Below, piece by piece: positions 1-5,110 of a stretch of 6,925 nucleotides of DNA; position 1 is the stretch's first letter; every line of letters begins with the position of its first letter. The notes under the pieces were generated by a model. It did not search any database, was not told where the DNA came from, and was given only the letters and a program-made list of their open reading frames with translations. Position numbers and translations under genes: made by a program. The stretch lies in contig JAKLQB010000515.1 in assembly GCA_022013615.1 (NCBI GenBank), positions 1 to 6,925 of the forward strand, read 5' to 3'. The DNA is from Desulfobacterales bacterium (GTDB taxonomy: Bacteria; Desulfobacterota; DSM-4660; Desulfatiglandales; Desulfatiglandaceae).

Positions 1-44
1 ACATGCCTTCGGTTTATCACTGCGAATTCTGGGTCCATGTTCAT
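1..44 (-). CDS. LytS/AlgZ-type sensor histidine kinase, N-terminal fragment (runs off left edge)
   Basis: Only the first 14 codons are inside the window. Read from the ATG at 44 they give MNMDPEFAVINRRH followed by a partial Val codon. The assignment rests on similarity to the N-terminus of the kinase remnant starting at 3161 (MDIAPKFVDINRRHVIRAF): the INRRHV block is identical, and 17 nt at 1-17 repeat exactly at 3118-3134. That remnant also keeps an ATP-binding G-box typical of LytS/AlgZ kinases, so this copy is inferred to encode the same kind of membrane sensor kinase, normally paired with a LytTR response regulator. Similarity continues about 25 nt upstream of both start codons. No strong Shine-Dalgarno is visible; AGGAAAAA lies about 14 nt before the ATG. 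Whether this copy is intact cannot be known from here. Confidence 0.6.
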   Translation of the reverse strand, partial: MNMDPEFAVINRRH

Positions 45-113
45 TTTTTTCCGGGGTTTTTCCTGTTTGATACCATCCGTTTCTTTCTAAGGCAATACAT
101 CAATAAGACTGCC

Positions 114-142
114 TTTATATCAGGAGCGAACAAAACTCACAA
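114..142 (-). promoter_or_regulatory. Candidate sigma-70 promoter for the left-edge kinase gene
   Basis: On the minus strand TTGTGA (142-137) is followed after exactly 17 nt by TATAAA (119-114). This is a good -35/-10 pair, in the right orientation and about 70 nt upstream of the ATG at 44. It lies between the long inverted repeat and the kinase gene, so the kinase would have its own promoter. The assignment is by pattern only. Confidence 0.4.
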
Positions 143-189
143 AAACACAGATGTCGTCGTTTGTAAATAACGTCATCGGTTTCGTTCTG

Positions 190-329
190 AGACCGTGCTG
201 CGTGAGGTGCTTTGAAAACGCCCCTGACCGAAGGCAACGATCCCTCATACAGCAATACACCTTGAAACGGGCAATGAGCCTGACATTGCCGCGCGTTTTC
301 AAAGTCACCTCCACGCAGATTGTTAGCAC
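190..329 (-). repeat. Long imperfect inverted repeat, decayed attC-like element
   Basis: Arms at 198-221 and 293-318 pair over 24 bp, including an uninterrupted CTTTGAAAACGC/GCGTTTTCAAAG block. The 293-318 arm carries two extra unpaired bases (T305 and one C near 310-312). Inside is a second stem, GGCAATG 270-276 / CATTGCC 284-290. A CTTGAAACG copy at 261-269 can compete for the right arm. Next to the right arm is GTTAGCAC (322-329), which reads GTGCTAAC on the minus strand like an integron R'' box. On the other side the left flank reads GTGCTGCG, as if about 8 nt holding the matching box were lost. On the minus strand the extra bases are on the 5' arm, as in attC sites. It lies about 250 nt downstream of the serine hydrolase stop. 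It could instead be a miniature mobile element or a structured RNA. Confidence 0.5.
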
Positions 330-579
330 TTCGCCAAATTTACAGGCAATCTTAGCGTTATTACCGTTTCAATTTAGCACCTCATGTCTCGTCCCAGAAC
401 AGCATCATGTGTCACATGTTTGATCGTTCTGCATGTGTGACATAATCACCCTCCTCACCTTGACGTATAGTGCAAGACAACGCATTGGATGTCCCTGTTG
501 TCCATCCAGAGCGTTCCCACAGGATGTAATGATTGAAAAAAATAGCGCAGTTTCGGTTGGCGGTTTTGGATTGTCAAAC
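330..579. other. Gene-poor interval with nested palindrome
   Basis: I see no convincing gene here; open frames across it lack family signals and good ribosome binding sites. It contains a nested inverted repeat at 395-431: CAGAAC (395-400) pairs with GTTCTG (426-431), enclosing CATGTG-T-CACATG (406-418). There is no following T-tract, so it is not a classical terminator. It could be an operator or a leftover of a structured element, since it sits between the serine hydrolase stop and the long inverted repeat. Another TGTGACA copy at about 435-442 lies beside it. Confidence 0.4.
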
Positions 580-1764
580 CTACCTTTTCGATTGAATTGC
601 CTTCATCACCCCTCCCATCAGTCTAAACGGTTTCATCTTCGATTCTGTCTGATTGATAGATCCTGCCATATACAGGTTCAGGTCCTCGGAAAAATATAGG
701 AAGGAGCCGAGAGAACCCGAATGACCCCATAAAGGCGGTACTTTCATTACCATATTCATGAACCAGGGCAGCTTGAAGTACATCGTTCCGTACCCATATC
801 GAAACGGAAATTGCAATTTGTGCCAGTTGTGCATCAACTTCAGCGTATCTCCATGAACAATTCGCCCTTCATTTAAGGCTTTCAGAAAAACGATACATTC
901 TTCTGCTGTAGAAACAATGCCTCCATCAGCCCAGTATGATCCATTCGAGCGGATATTGGTAATGTTCATATGTTTATAGAATACATCCGCTGGAGCATCG
1001 GTTGGTGTGAACTGGGGCTCAGAACGGCCGACCAACCAGGTATGCTCGAGGCCCAGGGGATGAAAGAAAAAATCCTCGTATATGACGTGAAGCGGTTTAC
1101 CGGTTACGGCCTCGATGATCTTTCCCAAGAACTGGAAATTTGTATCCGAATATGATGCATCCGTACCTGGCTGGAAATTAGGTTCCAAGTCGTTTCTTGC
1201 CCTTTCGATCGTCTCATCTACCGTCCATGACCGTTCAGGTTCTTCCAGGAACACCTCAAAAAAGTTTTTTCCCCCTTTTGGTTTCTCGAATAAGTAATCT
1301 GCTATGCCTGAAGTATGTGACAACAATTCTTTTATGGTAATTTCGTGGGAATAATCCTTCCCATTATACACATGAATGCCTTGAATAAGCTTTTCCGGAA
1401 GATATCTTGACATTGGATCATCTAAAGAGAGTGCTCCCTTCTCATATAATCGCATGATTGCCGTGGCAGTATAGAGCTTAGTAATACTGGCAAGATAAAT
1501 GGGCGTATCTTTAGTCATGGGTACCTGACCATCTTGGTGGGCGATTCCGGCTGCGCCTGACCAAGAGAAAGATCCATCACCTTTCATCACTGACAGAACA
1601 CAATTCCTCACCGATTTGTCTTTTTCATCTAATTCAGAAACCAGGTATTCCATTTCCTGATTTAAATTATCAAACGATCGGGCTGTCAATCTTACCCGGG
1701 TTATGATCAATCCCACTACAACAATCATCAAAAGTATTGTGGAAGCTATTATTATCCGTTTCAT
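580..1764 (-). CDS. Membrane-anchored serine hydrolase, beta-lactamase / penicillin-binding-protein-like family
   Basis: The 394-residue protein belongs to the serine beta-lactamase-like superfamily (class C beta-lactamase, D-Ala-D-Ala peptidase and esterase relatives). Residues 1-23 form a hydrophobic N-terminal anchor or signal after MKR. The catalytic motif SITK is at 93-96, with Ser93 as nucleophile and Lys96 as partner. LLSHTSGI, a hallmark of this family, is at 148-154. The second motif is YSD at 205-207 (the usual form is YxN; Asn209 is close). The HSG third motif is at 348-350, in WGHSGSLG. Length and motif order fit an intact enzyme, acting in the periplasm or on the membrane face. 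The substrate is unknown: esterase, peptidase and lactamase activities all occur in this family, and antibiotic resistance should not be assumed. AGGAGG lies 12 nt before the ATG and inside a hairpin. The gene stands alone between attC-like elements, which suggests a cassette gene. Confidence 0.9.
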   Translation of the reverse strand: MKRIIIASTILLMIVVVGLIITRVRLTARSFDNLNQEMEYLVSELDEKDKSVRNCVLSVMKGDGSFSWSGAAGIAHQDGQVPMTKDTPIYLASITKLYTATAIMRLYEKGALSLDDPMSRYLPEKLIQGIHVYNGKDYSHEITIKELLSHTSGIADYLFEKPKGGKNFFEVFLEEPERSWTVDETIERARNDLEPNFQPGTDASYSDTNFQFLGKIIEAVTGKPLHVIYEDFFFHPLGLEHTWLVGRSEPQFTPTDAPADVFYKHMNITNIRSNGSYWADGGIVSTAEECIVFLKALNEGRIVHGDTLKLMHNWHKLQFPFRYGYGTMYFKLPWFMNMVMKVPPLWGHSGSLGSFLYFSEDLNLYMAGSINQTESKMKPFRLMGGVMKAIQSKR

Positions 1765-1765
1765 G

Positions 1766-1785
1766 CTTAGGATAGCCCTCCTAAG
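1766..1785 (-). promoter_or_regulatory. Hairpin holding the ribosome binding site of the serine hydrolase
   Basis: The two arms CTTAGGA (1766-1772) and TCCTAAG (1779-1785) form a perfect 7-bp stem with a 6-nt loop. In the mRNA the AGGAGG Shine-Dalgarno (1782-1777) lies partly in the 5' arm and partly in the loop, and the stem ends 1 nt before the start codon. Folding would hide the ribosome binding site, so translation may be low or conditional. The pairing is seen directly; the regulatory role is inferred. Confidence 0.5.
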
Positions 1786-1816
1786 ATATCGAGAATTTTA
1801 ATCATGGAAAATTGCT

Positions 1817-1936
1817 CCATAACGCCATTCTAAGCCGGGGCTACGATGAAAGTGACAGTAACCGAGGACTTAGAATTAAAGGATTTATTACCCCTAACCG
1901 CGGCCTATTGCCCTCGGCTTAAGAAATTCGTTAGGC
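1817..1936 (-). repeat. attC-like recombination site (integron cassette type, 120 nt)
   Basis: On the minus strand the order is: R''-type box GCCTAAC (1936-1930), a 6-nt spacer, L''-type arm CTTAAGCCGAGG, an interior of about 60 nt, L'-type arm CCCCGGCTTAG, a 6-nt spacer (AATGGC), and R'-type box GTTATGG (1823-1817). The L arms pair over 8 Watson-Crick bases plus 2 more beyond one mismatch, with one extra T on the 5' arm only. That matches the extrahelical base of attC sites, which is known to set strand choice for the integron integrase. TAAC/GTTA pair in the R boxes. Size is close to that of the Vibrio cholerae repeats. A second TAAC-GTTA pairing (1893-1898 with 1930-1935) overlaps it but has unequal spacers. 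It lies upstream of the serine hydrolase, which would be the next cassette. No integrase gene is in the window. Confidence 0.6.
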
Positions 1937-1999
1937 AATTTCTACATATGATCTCTTGTTTCTATAACGTTATTATTGCTGAGTTTTAATGCTTTTTTT

Positions 2000-2079
2000 G
2001 TGTAACGGTTGGCGGATAAAAGAAGTTGCCGAAGGCAATTTGGGGAAATCCCTGATTTCCCTTTATCCGCTGTTATATG
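2000..2079. repeat. Three-way-junction element between TAAC/GTTA boxes (attC-like)
   Basis: Three perfect stems can be read. The outer stem is GCGGATAAA (2012-2020) with TTTATCCGC (2062-2070). Inside it are TTGCC-GAA-GGCAA (2026-2038) and GGGAAATC-CCT-GATTTCCC (2043-2061). The fold is flanked by GTGTAAC (2000-2006) and GTTATAT (2072-2078), which resemble integron R boxes, and GTTACAC on the minus strand lies where a crossover box would be. Spacers are unequal (5 nt and 1 nt), unlike a standard attC, and the single extra A is on the plus-strand 5' arm. It directly follows the stop of the methyltransferase gene, where a cassette's attC belongs. It might alternatively be a structured 3' end of that mRNA. 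Confidence 0.5.
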
Positions 2080-2088
2080 AAGTTGCTC
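2072..2088 (+). repeat. 17-bp inverted repeat bracketing the methyltransferase gene, copy 1
   Basis: GTTATATGAAGTTGCTC here is matched by the reverse complement of 2688-2704 (GTTATATGAAATTGCTC), with 16 of 17 bases identical. The copy lies 5 nt beyond the stop codon of the methyltransferase gene. Confidence 0.8.
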
Positions 2089-2093
2089 GCCCA

Positions 2094-2657
2094 TCATTTT
2101 CTCAATCCCTTTAAAATATTCCACATAGGAACTTTTTTCATATATTCTTTGTAGGCATCTCCAAATTTCCTTATATTATATTCGCTCTCTTTTCTAGCTG
2201 ACATCCAGAAGCAAAATAGTGATACTACGCCTAAAATTACCGCAAGGATAGACTGAAAATCTAAAACCAAAGCAACGGACCCCGTTGCCGCCCCCAAAGT
2301 CATAGGCTGACGAAAAAAACTATATATGCCACTGTCAATAAAAGTAGTGGTAGCAGTAAAATCAGCGCTTTTTGGTTTACCTTTGTGCTTGAGTGCGATC
2401 ATCGAACCAAAAACCAAAATAGCTGAAGGTACATAGAGAATCCAGCCAATAACCTCTAACCAAAAGATTTCAAAATGCGTCCAAGCTCCATGTTTGCCAA
2501 TGGTTAGTTCAAGTGCCAACAAACTAAAAATGATACCTAAACCTATGTGCATATAGATTTCACTGGCTATATGTTCCCTAATTGCTTGGATTATCCATAT
2601 TCCATTGACAATCCAGATGATAGCGCAAATACTGATACAAAGGTATATACCCGCCAT
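2094..2657 (-). CDS. Isoprenylcysteine carboxyl methyltransferase (ICMT)-like integral membrane protein
   Basis: The 187-residue protein has about four to five hydrophobic segments (near 4-24, 35-53, 66-86 and 124-152). It ends in the conserved C-terminal signature of the ICMT / phospholipid-methyltransferase-like membrane family: SGIYxxxRQP at 109-118, an E-x-E pair at 157-159, then FGxAYxEYxxxVP at 165-177. In this family the C-terminal region binds S-adenosylmethionine and the enzyme works in the inner membrane. Bacterial members methylate mostly unknown small or lipid substrates, so no specific reaction is claimed. AGGAG (2670-2666) lies 8 nt before the ATG and supports this start. The gene is alone, closely framed by a 17-bp inverted repeat (2072-2088 and 2688-2704) and followed by an attC-like fold, as expected for a gene cassette. 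Length fits an intact family member. Confidence 0.85.
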   Translation of the reverse strand: MAGIYLCISICAIIWIVNGIWIIQAIREHIASEIYMHIGLGIIFSLLALELTIGKHGAWTHFEIFWLEVIGWILYVPSAILVFGSMIALKHKGKPKSADFTATTTFIDSGIYSFFRQPMTLGAATGSVALVLDFQSILAVILGVVSLFCFWMSARKESEYNIRKFGDAYKEYMKKVPMWNILKGLRK

Positions 2658-2687
2658 CTTGTTATCTCCTTTTCATATTCTTATGTT

Positions 2688-2704
2688 GAGCAATTTCATA
2701 TAAC
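2688..2704 (-). repeat. 17-bp inverted repeat bracketing the methyltransferase gene, copy 2
   Basis: This is the inverted partner of 2072-2088, with one mismatch. It lies about 30 nt upstream of the methyltransferase start codon, on the far side of its Shine-Dalgarno, and begins with GTTATATG in the gene's direction, as an integron cassette start would. Confidence 0.8.
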
Positions 2705-2728
2705 TTGATTTACACAATATCTCTTTCT

Positions 2729-2958
2729 TATGTGCCTAACCCCTATTGTTCCCCGAGGAATACGCCAGAACTTATTGGGATCAAGTTCATTGGCCAGTCC
2801 TTTAATGGGCTTTCTGATGAGGGATTCCTCTTTGCCACTTCCATGCCGAAAAGACCAGGCATTCGGATATTGAGAAAGGCGATATGGGGGCGATACACAT
2901 CTATCAGCTCTATGGCCTCCTGACCATTTCTGGCTTCACCGCAAATAACAAGATCAGA
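2729..2958 (-). pseudogene. LytTR-type response regulator remnant (receiver middle plus LytTR middle)
   Basis: Two blocks in different frames are recognisable. From 2957 downward one frame reads DLVICGEARNGQEAIELI then DVYRPHIAFLNIRMPG, the beta2 to beta3 part of a receiver domain. The phosphorylation-site Asp expected in FLDIRMPG is Asn here (codon 2871-2869). The receiver frame runs to about 2824. Then, shifted by one frame, comes SLIRKPIKGLANELDPNKFW followed by RIPRGTIGVRHI, the hallmark stretch of a LytTR DNA-binding domain. The receiver N-terminus, its second half, the linker and the end of the LytTR domain are missing. In this family the regulator is normally about 230-260 residues and acts with a LytS/AlgZ kinase; the kinase remnant lies directly upstream and runs into it. 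It cannot make a working protein. The right border of the candidate ICMT cassette lies just beyond its end. Confidence 0.75.
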
Positions 2959-3161
2959 CGTCCTTTATCACTATATATGGATTGTAAACGCTCCCTGATG
3001 TTGGAAAGACCCGTCCCCGGATCATTTTCTTCATAGAACCCGCTACCGAATCCCAGAAAAGTCAGGAATAAGGCAATAGCGGTGTTGAAGACCGCGGTAT
3101 AGGAAAAGGCTCTGATCACATGCCTTCGGTTTATGTCTACGAACTTTGGTGCTATATCCAT
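2950..3161 (-). pseudogene. LytS/AlgZ-type histidine kinase remnant with large internal deletion
   Basis: From the ATG at 3161 the frame reads MDIAPKFVDINRRHVIRAF, then a hydrophobic stretch (VFNTAIALFLTFLGFGSGFY), then jumps at about residue 46 to GTGLSNIRERLQSIY and DKGRLI, the G-box end of a HATPase domain. A LytS/AlgZ kinase is usually about 350 residues with several membrane helices, the phosphorylated His region and an N-box; all of these are absent. After GRLI the frame becomes nonsense while the response regulator begins in another frame, so a second deletion joins the two genes. The open frame extends to 2910 only by chance. A longer upstream start at 3287 is possible but overlaps the small membrane protein remnant. 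The second kinase copy at 1-44 shows the family was duplicated here. Confidence 0.75.
3118..3134 (-). repeat. 17-nt direct repeat of window positions 1-17
   Basis: The 17 nt are identical to positions 1-17 and encode the same kinase residues (INRRHV). Similarity continues with differences through both start codons and about 25 nt of leader. It marks the duplicated kinase 5' ends about 3.1 kb apart. Confidence 0.8.
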
Positions 3162-3214
3162 TTTCAATATAAGCTTATAATGTTTGATAATATCATTTCG
3201 TTTTCTTCCCACAC

Positions 3215-3399
3215 TTACACTTCTTCCCCTATACTCTCTTCTAAGTTTAAGTAGGATCCCAATCTCAATATTAAGAATAGTGCACATATTATTAACATAA
3301 TGTCAATATATGCCCCTAACCTGAAAACTCCGAAGAACCCAAAATAAAGATCACCATAAGCAGTAATCCCAGGACAACCCACTTAACTGCATTCTTCAT
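3215..3399 (-). pseudogene. Small membrane protein (~61 residues), frameshifted
   Basis: The gene starts at the ATG at 3399, 7 nt after a perfect GGAGGT Shine-Dalgarno (3412-3407), only 18 nt past the oxidoreductase stop. It reads MKNAVKWVVLGLLLMVIFIL and as it stands ends after 27 residues at 3316. Shifting one frame at the TTTTGGG run near 3340 restores a continuous membrane-like sequence, GFFGVFRLGAYIDIMLIICA then LFLILRLGSYLNLEESIGEE, to a TAA at 3217-3215. The join sits inside a natural hydrophobic run, so one base (probably a T) seems lost. This could be a true mutation, a homopolymer sequencing error, or, less likely, programmed -1 frameshifting. The family is not recognised; two membrane segments are predicted. 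It is probably translated together with the upstream oxidoreductase. Confidence 0.6.
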
Positions 3400-3417
3400 A
3401 GTTGTTACCTCCATCTA

Positions 3418-5046
3418 TCAACTCCAGTCTTCCATCATCTTCTCAAAGGCCGATTCCCCGCCTCTAAGGGCCCCGACAAACCCACCACCTGGACTACCCC
3501 AGGCGCTTGCCAGATAGAGCCCTTTGACAGGAGCCCGGTTCTCGATGCGGTTCATATATGCGTTATCCATGGATTGCTCAAAACCATAGATAGCCCCTTC
3601 CGGGTTTCGAGTGTAGCGCCAGTTTGTGAGTGGCGTGGCAGCTTCCTTGACCTCAATCATGGAAGACAGCCCGGGGATAACGTGCTCCTCAGCACGGCGG
3701 ATGAGGATGTTTGTCCACCTTTCCTTTTCCTTGTTGTAGGCTTCCTTGTGTCCTGCCCGGTAATCTGCCTCAAACTTCCGCCAGGGCTCATAGCCACAAA
3801 GAAATAGTAGCATCAAAGTAGAAGTTCCCGGCCTGGAATATCCTTTAAATATATTGTCATAGAGGCCAATACCGAATGAACCCCTGGCAACCTCACCCTT
3901 CATGCAGGATTGATAATCTGCCTCTGATCCTCTGCCAGAAGCGACATGAATACCAGAGCCATTTATCTGGCCCCTCAATTCCTTATTCAACCCAAGCCAC
4001 ACGATGAAAGAGGAAATACTGGGTTTGTATCCTTCCAGCTTTTTCAGGTAATCGGCCGGCATAACGTTCTGAGGTAGCATGTGCTTGAAGGTGTCAAGCG
4101 CACTGGCATTACTTACAACGGCCCTGGCAGGCAATACCTTGCCTCCCGATATGGCGACCCCTGTCACCGCCTTATCCTTGACCAGGATCTTTTCGGCTGA
4201 TGTCTCATAAAGTATCTCGCCCCCTGAATTCTCGATCACATCGGCTAACGCATAACTAAGGTCCTGGGAACGCTGTCTAATATAGTACGAACCGTTCTTT
4301 AGGTAGCCTCCGGTTGCCACTGCATAATAAAAGCCTGAAAGTTTGGACGGCGGGAGGCCATAATATCCCCACAGGGCGGCCAGGACATCCTGAAGAGCAG
4401 GATCTTTGACATACTCATTCATTAGATCTGCCAGGGTTTTGTATCGCACATTCCACATCTTACGGTACTGAATCGGAAAGATGAGTTTAAAAAAACTTCC
4501 TTTGCGATGCATGCGGTCAGCCTCTTCGGCAATACCGATCATTTCTTCCACAAACCCCCGGATACCCTCGGCCTCAGCAGGAAAATGCCTGGTCAGGAGG
4601 CGAATATAAGCCTCCGGGTCTTTCTGAGGAACCGAGATATCCAGATCAGGCGTCTTTAAACGATAGACATCGGGGAGTTCAACCAATTGCAGCTTCTCCA
4701 GCACTCCCAGATTCTTCAGCATGCGTGCACCACCATTGTTGTTTATTGATGTTCCGTGCAAGGATACCTCAAAGGTAAACTTCCCTCCGGCCCGGTCAAA
4801 TGAGGTTGCATATCCACCCGGGATATTGTGCTGTTCGACTACAGTTACCGGAATGCCCTGCCTGGCCAGATGGGCCGCACAACATAAGCCTCCCAGCCCG
4901 GCGCCAATGACCACGGTGGGATAATCGCCTTTTGGCCCCATCTTGGCTGCATAGGCTGACATCTTCCTCCAGTCCAGGGCAAGAGAAGCAGCGGTCATGG
5001 TTGAAATAGTCAAAAAAGAACGTCTTGAGATTTTTTTACTGAGCAT
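3418..5046 (-). CDS. Tat-exported FAD-dependent oxidoreductase, phytoene desaturase / carotenoid isomerase superfamily
   Basis: The 542-residue protein starts with a twin-arginine signal (SRRSFL at 7-12, then a hydrophobic stretch to about 24), so it should be exported folded with its cofactor. An FAD-binding Rossmann start follows at about 45-72: VVIGAGLGGLCCAAHL, then PVTVVEQ with Glu71 ending beta2, and the family's PGGYATSF at 76-83. The C-terminus (about 507-542) holds GLYLASAWGSPGGGFVGALR and GGESAFEKM, the second FAD-contact region typical of CrtI/CrtISO/RetSat-like proteins. Length is normal for the group. Family members desaturate or isomerise polyenes or saturate retinoid bonds; the substrate here is unknown. 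Tat export is unusual for the classical carotenoid enzymes. The gene follows the outer-membrane protein gene by 64 nt and precedes the small membrane gene by 18 nt, pointing to one operon. The Shine-Dalgarno is weak (AAGG/AGGAAA region). Confidence 0.85.
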   Translation of the reverse strand: MLSKKISRRSFLTISTMTAASLALDWRKMSAYAAKMGPKGDYPTVVIGAGLGGLCCAAHLARQGIPVTVVEQHNIPGGYATSFDRAGGKFTFEVSLHGTSINNNGGARMLKNLGVLEKLQLVELPDVYRLKTPDLDISVPQKDPEAYIRLLTRHFPAEAEGIRGFVEEMIGIAEEADRMHRKGSFFKLIFPIQYRKMWNVRYKTLADLMNEYVKDPALQDVLAALWGYYGLPPSKLSGFYYAVATGGYLKNGSYYIRQRSQDLSYALADVIENSGGEILYETSAEKILVKDKAVTGVAISGGKVLPARAVVSNASALDTFKHMLPQNVMPADYLKKLEGYKPSISSFIVWLGLNKELRGQINGSGIHVASGRGSEADYQSCMKGEVARGSFGIGLYDNIFKGYSRPGTSTLMLLFLCGYEPWRKFEADYRAGHKEAYNKEKERWTNILIRRAEEHVIPGLSSMIEVKEAATPLTNWRYTRNPEGAIYGFEQSMDNAYMNRIENRAPVKGLYLASAWGSPGGGFVGALRGGESAFEKMMEDWS

Positions 5047-5110
5047 CGCCTTAATTTCCTTTCAGTGTAAAGAGTTCATGCCTAAAGGACGTGGATTTCT
5101 ATTTTTTTCA

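Larger units (their letters stand above)
1998..2717 (-). mobile_element. Candidate gene cassette or inverted-repeat element carrying the ICMT-like gene
   Basis: The methyltransferase gene is enclosed by matching ends. The inner parts are the 17-bp repeats (2072-2088 and 2688-2704). The outer parts are TTGTGTAA (1998-2005) and TTACACAA (2710-2717), which are perfect complements. The left side has the 65-nt three-way junction between its inner and outer parts; the right side has only 5 nt there, as if the same element had collapsed. In a cassette model the start GTTATATG at 2704 would match the R'' box CATATAAC of the cassette's own attC, which it does perfectly. The right border abuts decayed LytTR coding sequence. 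No transposase or integrase is inside, and no target-site duplication is evident. Confidence 0.4.

Noticed and set aside
120..329. Minus-strand open frame of 69 residues across the long inverted repeat
   Set aside because: It mainly translates the two arms of the inverted repeat, has no recognisable domain, and its end overlaps the candidate promoter of the left-edge kinase.
151..699. Two plus-strand open frames (151-423 and 433-699)
   Set aside because: Basic, low-information sequences without domains; the second runs into the serine hydrolase gene on the other strand, and the first covers the inverted repeat.
580..1764. Calling the serine hydrolase an antibiotic-resistance beta-lactamase
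   Set aside because: The SxxK, Y-S-D and HSG motifs are shared with many esterases and peptidases; nothing in the sequence singles out beta-lactam hydrolysis.
1893..1935. A shorter attC made of CCTAAC and GTTAGG only 43 nt in span
   Set aside because: The spacers are unequal and no L-arm pairing fits; the 120-nt arrangement using GTTATGG at 1817 has equal spacers and a good L stem.
1942..2124. Minus-strand 60-residue open frame overlapping the end of the methyltransferase gene
   Set aside because: It begins inside the methyltransferase gene in another frame and mostly translates the three-way-junction stems.
1998..2717. Insertion sequence or transposon
   Set aside because: The only gene inside is a membrane methyltransferase; there is no transposase and no visible target-site duplication, so I kept it as a cassette candidate only.
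2705..2923. Plus-strand 72-residue open frame
   Set aside because: It is antisense to the response regulator remnant, whose receiver and LytTR signatures are clear on the minus strand.
3162..3287. N-terminal extension of the kinase remnant from an ATG at 3287
   Set aside because: The extra 42 residues overlap the second half of the small membrane protein in another frame, and similarity to the left-edge kinase copy begins near the ATG at 3161.
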